A DNA stretch of 64,000 nucleotides from Uliginosibacterium gangwonense DSM 18521. GTDB taxonomy: Bacteria; Pseudomonadota; Gammaproteobacteria; Burkholderiales; Rhodocyclaceae. A program made the position numbers and the translations under genes. Below are positions 9,065 to 15,932 of the stretch, one piece after another. The stretch's first letter is position 1. Each line of letters starts with the position of its first letter. The stretch is from contig NZ_KB892834.1 of the NCBI RefSeq assembly GCF_000373965.1, positions 510,769 to 574,768 of the forward strand. Reading direction: 5' to 3'. Below the pieces are notes generated by a model that was given only the letters and a program-made list of their open reading frames with translations, did not search any database and had not been told where the DNA came from.

Positions 9065-10075
9065 ATGGCAAACATCAAGGATGTAGCAGCGCGTGCCGGG
9101 GTGTCGGTCACCACGGTATCCCACGTGGTCAACGGCACACGGTTTGTGAGCGAGGCTGCGCGGGAGCGGGTTGAGGAAGCGGTATCGGCCCTGGGCTATG
9201 TGCCCAGCGCCGTGGCCCGCAGCCTCAAGCACAATGTGACCCATACCTTCGGGGTGGTGATCCCGAACAACTCCAACCCTTATTTTGCGGAAATCATCCG
9301 TGGGCTGGAGGGGCGCTGCTTTGCCGCAGGCTATAACCTCATCCTATGCAATTCCAATGACGATGCCGACCGGCAGGCGAGCTACTTCCGCACCCTGACC
9401 GAAAAGCGCATCGATGGGCTGATCGTGGTGGCCAGCGGCAGCGACGTGGTGGTGCGCCAGAGCATTGGCGAACTCAAGATCCCCCTGGTGCTGGTCGACC
9501 GCGAAGTCAGCGGTGTGGAGTGCGATCTGGTGGAGGTCGATAACATCACCGGCGGCCATCTGGCGACTCAGCACCTGTTGGAACTGGGTCACCCCTATGT
9601 ATATTGCATCAGCGGCCCGGCGGGTCTGTCGCCCAGCACACAGCGCCGTGCAGGTTGGAAACGTGCATTGGCGCAAGCAGGGCTGGCCCGCAAGGAAGGA
9701 GACCTGGAGCGTGGCGATTTCTCCTCGCGCAGTGGCTACCAAGCCATGCAGGCCCTACTCAAGCGTCATCCACGGCCTTCTGCGGTGTTTGTGTGCAACG
9801 ACCTGATGGCCATCGGGGCCATGGCCGCTGCCCGCGAGGCGGGGCTGTCTGTGCCGGGGGATATCTCGATTGTAGGTTATGACGATATTGAACTGGCCGC
9901 CTACTCCACACCCCCGCTGACCACCGTGGTGCAGCCCAAGGTGAAAATTGGCGAGCTGGCCGCAGAACTGCTTTTTGAGCGCATGGATGGCACCCGCAGC
10001 ACCGTGCGCCGCGTAATACTGGACCCGCGCCTCAAGGTACGCGGCTCCACCGCCCCCTATACCCAATCTGCGTAG
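9065..10075 (+). CDS. rbsR: LacI-family ribose operon repressor
   Basis: The 336-residue protein opens with a LacI helix-turn-helix and hinge (IKDVAARAGVSVTTVSHVVN, residues 4-23, then the hinge helix VPSAVARSLK). A periplasmic-binding-protein-like sensor domain follows (VIPNNSNPYFAEIIRGLE, VCNDLMAIGAM, VGYDDIELAAYSTPPLTTV). It lies inside the rbs operon between the transporter and kinase genes, so the twin operators at 5394-5417 would give autoregulation. The effector is expected to be ribose, by analogy with RbsR. A purine-type effector cannot be excluded from sequence alone. Confidence 0.9.
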   Translation: MANIKDVAARAGVSVTTVSHVVNGTRFVSEAARERVEEAVSALGYVPSAVARSLKHNVTHTFGVVIPNNSNPYFAEIIRGLEGRCFAAGYNLILCNSNDDADRQASYFRTLTEKRIDGLIVVASGSDVVVRQSIGELKIPLVLVDREVSGVECDLVEVDNITGGHLATQHLLELGHPYVYCISGPAGLSPSTQRRAGWKRALAQAGLARKEGDLERGDFSSRSGYQAMQALLKRHPRPSAVFVCNDLMAIGAMAAAREAGLSVPGDISIVGYDDIELAAYSTPPLTTVVQPKVKIGELAAELLFERMDGTRSTVRRVILDPRLKVRGSTAPYTQSA

Positions 10076-10083
10076 GCAAGAAC

Positions 10084-11013
10084 ATGAATCAAATCGATTT
10101 GAGCAAACAACGAGGCAAGCCCATTGTCGTGGTGGGCAGCCTGAACATGGACCTGGTGATGCGCACCCCGCGTGTGCCACAAGGCGGCGAAACCATGTTC
10201 GGCCATGAATTCGCCACCCTGCCCGGTGGCAAGGGTGCCAATCAAGCCGTGGCCTGCGCGCGCCTAGGTGCCCAGGTCATCATGATCGGGCAGGTCGGGC
10301 AGGATGGCTTTGGCCAGACCCTGCGTGAGGGCCTGCGCAGCGATGGCATCGATGTGAGCCATCTGGAGCAGTCTGCCGCCCAGACCGGGGTTGCCATGAT
10401 CCTGGTTGAAGATATTGGCGAGAACCGCATCATTCTGGCGCCCGGCGCCAATGCCACCCTGAGCACAGCAGATATCGACAAGGCCGCCGAGGCTATCGCC
10501 TCTGCCGCCATGCTGGTGGTGCAGCTGGAAGTGCCGCTGCCGGTGGTCGAATACGCCATGCGCATGGCCCGCAAGGCCGGTGTGCCCGTGCTGCTCAACC
10601 CGGCCCCGGCCTGTGCCTTGAGCGAAGAATTCCTGCGCCAGGTCGACATCCTGGTGCCCAATGAAACCGAAGCTGCGCTGCTGGCCGGACGCGAGGTCAC
10701 CGATGTAGCCAGCGCCATGAGCGTGGCCCGCCAGTTGCGTGACCGTGGCCCGAGCTGTGTGCTGCTAACCCTGGGCGACAAGGGCGTGGTGATTGCCGAG
10801 GCGCAAGGCGAACGGCATATCGAGGCCCAAAAGGTTCAAGCGGTGGATACCACGGCAGCGGGCGACACCTTTATCGGCGGCGTCTGCAACGGGTTGGTCG
10901 AAGGCATGAGCATTGATGCTGCTGTGGCCCTCGGCCAACGTGCCAGCGCCATCTGCGTGACGCGCCACGGTGCGCAGCCTGCCATTCCGTACCGGCGTGA
11001 ACTGGAAATTTAA
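10084..11013 (+). CDS. rbsK: Ribokinase
   Basis: RbsK phosphorylates D-ribose to ribose 5-phosphate with ATP in the cytoplasm. The 309-residue PfkB-family protein shows the N-terminal substrate motif NMDLVMRTPRVPQGGET, the first PfkB signature GGKGANQAVACARLG and the second signature DTTAAGDTFIGG, which holds the catalytic Asp. It starts 8 bp after rbsR, so the two are likely co-translated. The product enters the pentose phosphate pathway. Confidence 0.95.
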   Translation: MNQIDLSKQRGKPIVVVGSLNMDLVMRTPRVPQGGETMFGHEFATLPGGKGANQAVACARLGAQVIMIGQVGQDGFGQTLREGLRSDGIDVSHLEQSAAQTGVAMILVEDIGENRIILAPGANATLSTADIDKAAEAIASAAMLVVQLEVPLPVVEYAMRMARKAGVPVLLNPAPACALSEEFLRQVDILVPNETEAALLAGREVTDVASAMSVARQLRDRGPSCVLLTLGDKGVVIAEAQGERHIEAQKVQAVDTTAAGDTFIGGVCNGLVEGMSIDAAVALGQRASAICVTRHGAQPAIPYRRELEI

Positions 11014-11050
11014 ACTGAGAATTTATTCTCAATAAAGGGGAGACAAGATC

Positions 11051-11446
11051 ATGAAAAAAACCACCTTGCTGCATGCCGAACTCTCCGCCGTCATTGCCCG
11101 TCTCGGCCATGGCGACATGATTGTGATTGGCGACGCAGGCCTGCCGATTCCCGACGGCCCCGCACGTATCGATCTGGCATTGACCGCAAATGTGCCGCGT
11201 TTTGACGACGTATTGCGGGTCGTGCTGAGCGAAATGCAGGTCGAAGCCGCCGTAGTCGCCACCGAGTTGGCGCAGAAGAATCCGCCAGTAAACGCGGCGC
11301 TACACGAACGCCTCGCCGGGGTGCCGATCAGTGAAGTACCGCACGAAGAATTCAAGGCAATCAGCGCCAAGGCTAAGGCCATTGTGCGCAGTGGCGAATT
11401 CTCAGGATATGCCAACGTGATTCTCAGAGCCGGTGTGGTGTTCTGA
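11051..11446 (+). CDS. rbsD: D-ribose pyranase
   Basis: RbsD interconverts beta-pyranose and beta-furanose ribose, supplying the furanose form used by ribokinase. The 131-residue protein has the family motif GHGDMIVIGDAGLP near residue 20, with the catalytic His, and the conserved C-terminal ATGEFSGYAN-like segment (here RSGEFSGYANVIL). A good ribosome site (AAGGGGAGA) precedes the ATG. It is the last gene of the operon and is followed directly by a strong terminator. Confidence 0.94.
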   Translation: MKKTTLLHAELSAVIARLGHGDMIVIGDAGLPIPDGPARIDLALTANVPRFDDVLRVVLSEMQVEAAVVATELAQKNPPVNAALHERLAGVPISEVPHEEFKAISAKAKAIVRSGEFSGYANVILRAGVVF

Positions 11447-11470
11447 TCCACGCAGGGCTACAGGCTGGTA

Positions 11471-11504
11471 CATGGGGCGCATATAATGCGCCCCATGCTT
11501 TTTG
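11471..11504 (+). terminator. Rho-independent terminator of the rbs operon
   Basis: CATGGGGCGCAT (11471-11482) pairs with ATGCGCCCCATG (11486-11497) around a 3-nt loop, followed by CTTTTTG. It lies 25 bp after the rbsD stop. Confidence 0.9.
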
Positions 11505-11517
11505 TGGATACACCTTC

Positions 11518-11790
11518 ATGATACCGCAAGTCTAGGCCAGCTTTGATGAATTACGCGGAAAACTGCGCTCCGCCCCGATTGCTATGCTGGGTGGTTTCCG
11601 CCCGCCGGAAGACCCGCTTACCTCCTGGTTCGGCAAACCCGTGGCGCGGGCCGATGAAGGCTTGCCGATGTGGCAGGGGGAAGCGATGTTTCCACTCCTG
11701 TAGATCCGCGTCAGCGAACTGCCCTATGTGCCTGCAGCACTGCAGGGGGTGGCCTCCCATTCATGTCCCGCCTTACACCGAAAACGATAG
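11518..11790 (+). pseudogene. Decayed YwqG/DUF1963-like gene
   Basis: Read from the ATG at 11518 the frame gives recognisable protein (SFDELRGKLRSAPIAMLGGF, RPPEDPLTSWFGK, then MWQGEAMFPLL, IRVSELPYVPAALQGV) interrupted by TAG at 11533 and TAG at 11701. After about 11770 the sense continues in a shifted frame (IHVPPYTENDSVG). The GGFRPPEDPLTSWFG block followed by a PL-x-IxxxELPxxP block resembles DUF1963/YwqG-type proteins. Scraps of coding-like sequence continue to about 12010 (KDFGGLGVCIYPS). The gene is clearly inactivated by at least two stops and one frameshift. The family name is from memory of motifs, so moderately sure. Confidence 0.6.
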
Positions 11791-12003
11791 TGTTGGGTAA
11801 TCCCCAGGTACTGCTCACTCAGGCAGACACCTCCACGTTGTGCTGCCTGAGCTGCAAGAGTTCCAGACCATCACGCAATAGACGGGAGGATTTGACACGC
11901 TGCGAGCGTTCAGGTGTCGGGGGATTGCCTGCCGTTTCTAACGCCGTCGGGCTGGTTGAAGACATGATGTGGGCAAGGATTTTGGTGGCCTGGGCGTCTG
12001 CAT

Positions 12004-13788
12004 TTACCCCAGCGTCACACGCTTAAAGCCACTGCTGTCCACATCGTTTTCCTGGCCGAGCCATTCCCAGGTGATGGCATCCGGCTTGATATCCAGATAG
12101 GCCGGGCTGGGGAAGGCGTTGCCTGCTTCAACATAGGCTTGATTGAGCATGGGGTGCTTGAAGACTTGCCTAAAAACTTGGGCAAGCGGGTGTTTGGGAT
12201 CGGTAAAGGCGTACCAGACACCGGTACGTGGGCAGGGGCGGTTACCGGCGCAGGTCACGGACTCTTGCGGCATGACAATTTCAATGGCGACCTTGCGTTG
12301 CACCAAGGGGTGCGACGCAGCAGGGGCCAAGGGAATCGGCTCGCCAAAGTAGTGCCAGACCATGCCTTGGAGTTGGTTGCGGGAGAGGTCGTGCCAGTCT
12401 GTGTGCACGCCTGTCGCGTAGTGCAGGGCCTCAAAACTGGCGAGTGCCTCACCGGCTGCGTAGCGACGGGCGGGCAATGCGTTCAAGCGCTGCGCGGCTG
12501 CGCGGGAGCGGTCCTCGGTGACGTCGAGGGGAAGACTGGGCTGCCAGAACCCCGCCATGCTCGCCTTGTGCATGTAGCCTTGCAGGCTGTCACGTGGCGC
12601 CTTCGGTAAAGTGTAGCCTGCGGGAATGTGGTAGGCCGGATCTGCCAGACTGGTGTTGGGGTGAGCCGGAACCGGCTTGGGTGCCGGTATCGCGCCTTTG
12701 GCGGCATCAATGAGTTTTTGCTTGTCACCATCCCACTTGGGCAATCGGGCCGGTGGCAAGGGTAAAACCTTGTCCAGGTTGGGAAAACGCAGGTCCGGGT
12801 TGTTGAAGAGCGCATCGTCCAACACCGAATAACGCTCTGCGCGGGCAAGGTCTTTGGCGCGGCCTACAAGGAGCGAGCCTGAATGAAAGGCTGCTGACAT
12901 ATACGAAGTGGCCTCCTCCGAACCAAATTTGACCGCATCATGCAATATCTGGAGGGCACGTGCATAAGCGGCTTTGGCGGCCTGGGCGTCTGGAATCAAG
13001 TCCGCCTCCACATTTTCTAAATGTGTGCCCAATTCAAACGCGCCCACCGCATTGCCCTGCGCATAGGCACATTCCAACATTGCTTTGGATACGGGGACAT
13101 TGGCCCATCTCTCAGGCGGGCGATCATAGACTGCCGAGAATTTTGTCCCTAAAAAGGCCTGTGCATCCGCGTTGCCCAGGTCGGCGGCAATCTCCCATAA
13201 CGCATAGGCGCGGCTGATGTCCTGCTTGACCCCCGTGCCGTCCTGGTGGAAGGTGCCCATCAGGTCAAATGCGGCCGGGATGCCTAGTTGCATGCCGTAT
13301 TCCACCATCTTGACGGCAGCTTCCGTGTCGCGGGGCACGCGGTATTTGCCCTGCCCCGCACCGGTGCTCAGCGTACCGGCCACAAAGATGATAGCCTTCC
13401 AATGCTTGAGTTCGGCGGCTTGGCGGGCAAGCGCCATGGCTTGGGGCCAGTCCTGCCCGTCCGGCCAATCGCCAGGGCTGGTGAGCTTGAGGGCTTGTTG
13501 ATACAGGGCCTCGGCTTGCGCAGCGAGGGGTGGCACCTTATCCGCCTCATGCACGCAACTGAAGTCTTTGCGGTGGGGGTTGAAGGTTCTCAGATTGACG
13601 TTACGCGGCAAGACTTTGCCATTTTGGGCGGGGTCCAGCTCAGACAGTGGAGATTGGGCGCTAAAGGGGTTCATCGTCAAGGCTCGCGGTTTCAGTGAGT
13701 TCCAGTCAAATGCCTGGGCATTGCCACTCAGGCTCAGCCATGCCACCAGCAGGTAGCGTAGCGCACGCAGTGAGAAGGATTTATCCAT
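12004..13788 (-). CDS. Sel1-repeat periplasmic protein, probable immunity protein for the adjacent T6SS phospholipase
   Basis: The protein of about 594 residues starts with a Sec signal peptide (MDKSFSLRALRYLLVAWLSL, cleavage after GNAQA). A Sel1-like repeat region follows (helical pairs such as AAVKMVEYGMQLGIPAAFDL and DISRAYALWEIAADLGNADA), then a C-terminal domain of the DUF6396 type found in Sel1-repeat proteins of T6SS loci. The start at 13788 is chosen because it gives the signal peptide and overlaps the effector stop (ATGGATAA), implying translational coupling. Known Tle5 phospholipases of Pseudomonas are neutralised in the periplasm by Sel1-repeat partners, so the role here is inferred from family plus linkage. 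It has no recognisable enzymatic motif. Confidence 0.75.
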   Translation of the reverse strand: MDKSFSLRALRYLLVAWLSLSGNAQAFDWNSLKPRALTMNPFSAQSPLSELDPAQNGKVLPRNVNLRTFNPHRKDFSCVHEADKVPPLAAQAEALYQQALKLTSPGDWPDGQDWPQAMALARQAAELKHWKAIIFVAGTLSTGAGQGKYRVPRDTEAAVKMVEYGMQLGIPAAFDLMGTFHQDGTGVKQDISRAYALWEIAADLGNADAQAFLGTKFSAVYDRPPERWANVPVSKAMLECAYAQGNAVGAFELGTHLENVEADLIPDAQAAKAAYARALQILHDAVKFGSEEATSYMSAAFHSGSLLVGRAKDLARAERYSVLDDALFNNPDLRFPNLDKVLPLPPARLPKWDGDKQKLIDAAKGAIPAPKPVPAHPNTSLADPAYHIPAGYTLPKAPRDSLQGYMHKASMAGFWQPSLPLDVTEDRSRAAAQRLNALPARRYAAGEALASFEALHYATGVHTDWHDLSRNQLQGMVWHYFGEPIPLAPAASHPLVQRKVAIEIVMPQESVTCAGNRPCPRTGVWYAFTDPKHPLAQVFRQVFKHPMLNQAYVEAGNAFPSPAYLDIKPDAITWEWLGQENDVDSSGFKRVTLG

Positions 13789-15898
13789 GGCGGAATGTAC
13801 TTTTTCGGTTATCGACAAAAGGAACAATAAAACCGCTCGCGGGGGGGTGCTTATGATCCATCTTTTGCCCATTTTGGGTTGAAATAGCCTTCCATTGTTT
13901 AAATGCGGTTGCAATCGCCTCTTGGCCGCCTGTGCCGCCAGTCGCATCGATATCCCAACCAGTCATCATGCCCCATACCTCTTGCCGCAAGTCCTGTGCG
14001 GTGGCAGGGTGGGCGCAGCCGACATTCAACTCGGAATCCACAGCCATGCTGCGCTGGTTGAGGTTGGCGCTGCCCAGGGTGAACCACTGGTCGTCCGTGA
14101 TCATGAGTTTGCTGTGGATATAGATCTGGCGGTACATCACGTCTGTTTCTTTAACCACGTCGGCGGCTTTTTTTAGGTTGTCGTTGGCCGCAATCTGGTC
14201 TTTGTTGATGTCGGTGCCCCGGTAGGACACACCCTTGATGCCGGTGCTGTTGTAGGTCACCATGCGACAAAACAGCGCCTTGACCCCCAGCGTCTGCCCC
14301 ACTTTGTCTTTTTGCTTGTCATCGACAAGGTAGAGCACCCCGTTTTTGTCTGTCTGGGCGGCAGGCAGGTTGTCTGCGTCTTGTGCCAGGGACGACCGTC
14401 TGGGTGTAATAGGGGTGCCTGTATCGTAGGACTGACTCTCTTTAAGTGCCGCTTCGTCCTGGTGATAGGTCTGGTTTTCTGTATTGAGTCGCTGGTCTTG
14501 CTGGGGCATGCTATTGGCATGGCCCAGCATCTTGAGCGTGTCGTAGGTGCGGGGCACCATGCCGGGGTCTTCAGGCCAGGGCAGCACCACGAAAAGGTGC
14601 AGGATAGGGTGCTGTGCCTTGTCCCAACCTGCGTTCTGAATACCTGCGGTGAAATCCTTGCGGTTGTTTTGAAACTCGCGTGCCCAGATCTCGTAGAAGA
14701 AGTATTGTTGCTCGATGTAGATGTAGTCTTGCGCTTGGCGGGTGGCGTGCAGGTAGGCGGCCTTGATGGATTTGTCCAGGTCGGCTTCTGGATGTGTACG
14801 CAGCACTTGCAGTTGGCAGGGATGCTTGGGATTGGCTTTGAACGGCTTCTTGGGCTCGGCCTTGAGTGGTGGAGGCAGGGCTTCCTTCAGCGCTTTGTAG
14901 CTCTTGCGAGGGGTCAGGGTTTTGGTGTCTTTACTATTCCAGCCAAACTCAAAATTGTCATGCACGCCTTTGAGCACACTGCCCCGTAGCCGGGCAGCAT
15001 AATCCCGATACGGTTCGCGGCTCAGCGGGGTGTTGCCGATCATCAACGAGGTGTGACTGGAGCCCTCCCAATCGGGTTCGCGTTTCGGGTCGTCGAATAG
15101 ATGCGCTGCCGTATCCCAAAAGTCTGAGATGCTGTTGAGCCCCATGATGTAGCCCACGGCGTAATCGCCCTGCTCATCTTTTTCCCCCCAGTCAATTATG
15201 ATGGGCTTTTGGTGGTGGGTGGCATAGCCTTCTAGCAGCGATTGCTCCGAGTCGATCCAACTGACGTACTGCGAGGTACTGCTGTCGGTCGCGTCTTCAT
15301 GCTCGGCCAAAGATTGCTTGACGGCCTTGCTGTTTCCCTCTCGATATTTGACCTCGATTCCGTGATGCAATTTGCTGAGCACCTCGTTCCACCAATGGAA
15401 GCAATAGTTTGAGCGCTGTTGCTTGATGCTGAGCGTCTCGTTCTTTTTGGCGGTCTCAAGACCCGGTGTGTAGAGCCATGGAACGATGTAGGAGCCGCTG
15501 GAGTATCCCAGCAGACTTTGTTGTTTTGCAGAACCGGCCTCGGTGAACCATACTAGGAGCCGTATCGTCACCCCTTCCGCAGCTTTGGCTTTGAGCAACT
15601 CGCCGTAGGTGTGCTCTTTGCGCCAAGGGCCCCCATCGCGTATCAATGGCATGCCAGGGTCAAAGCCCCAGCAAACCAGGTCCACGGATGTTTTTGCCGC
15701 CATAATGTCTTCGTAGATACTGGCAAAACCTTGCTGGCCGCAAACGAAGACATTGATCTCGTTATCGCTGCTGATTTCAGCAATGGGATACTTGGATTTT
15801 TCCAATAGCCACTGCACACCGCTTTTGGCACTCAAGCCTTGTTTGTCGGCATGGACGGTGACGTTGCGGTGGGTGTCGAGTTGTTCTGTTCCTGCCAT
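13781..15898 (-). CDS. tle5: Phospholipase D-type T6SS effector (Tle5 family)
   Basis: The 705-residue protein carries two HKD phospholipase D half-sites: HHQKPIIID in the first half, and IHSKLMITDDQW with LGSANLNQRS in the second. Both His and Lys residues are intact. There is no signal peptide, as expected for a T6SS-delivered toxin. Tle5 enzymes cleave phosphatidylethanolamine in the target cell membrane from the periplasm. The gene follows vgrG by 34 bp and is coupled to the Sel1-repeat gene, giving the vgrG-effector-immunity order. A ribosome site AAGAAGAGAG precedes the ATG at 15898. A housekeeping PLD is less likely because of the neighbours. Confidence 0.85.
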   Translation of the reverse strand: MAGTEQLDTHRNVTVHADKQGLSAKSGVQWLLEKSKYPIAEISSDNEINVFVCGQQGFASIYEDIMAAKTSVDLVCWGFDPGMPLIRDGGPWRKEHTYGELLKAKAAEGVTIRLLVWFTEAGSAKQQSLLGYSSGSYIVPWLYTPGLETAKKNETLSIKQQRSNYCFHWWNEVLSKLHHGIEVKYREGNSKAVKQSLAEHEDATDSSTSQYVSWIDSEQSLLEGYATHHQKPIIIDWGEKDEQGDYAVGYIMGLNSISDFWDTAAHLFDDPKREPDWEGSSHTSLMIGNTPLSREPYRDYAARLRGSVLKGVHDNFEFGWNSKDTKTLTPRKSYKALKEALPPPLKAEPKKPFKANPKHPCQLQVLRTHPEADLDKSIKAAYLHATRQAQDYIYIEQQYFFYEIWAREFQNNRKDFTAGIQNAGWDKAQHPILHLFVVLPWPEDPGMVPRTYDTLKMLGHANSMPQQDQRLNTENQTYHQDEAALKESQSYDTGTPITPRRSSLAQDADNLPAAQTDKNGVLYLVDDKQKDKVGQTLGVKALFCRMVTYNSTGIKGVSYRGTDINKDQIAANDNLKKAADVVKETDVMYRQIYIHSKLMITDDQWFTLGSANLNQRSMAVDSELNVGCAHPATAQDLRQEVWGMMTGWDIDATGGTGGQEAIATAFKQWKAISTQNGQKMDHKHPPASGFIVPFVDNRKSTFRHG

Positions 15899-15932
15899 GT
15901 GTCTCTCTTCTTAATAAAAGGAACGACAGTTC

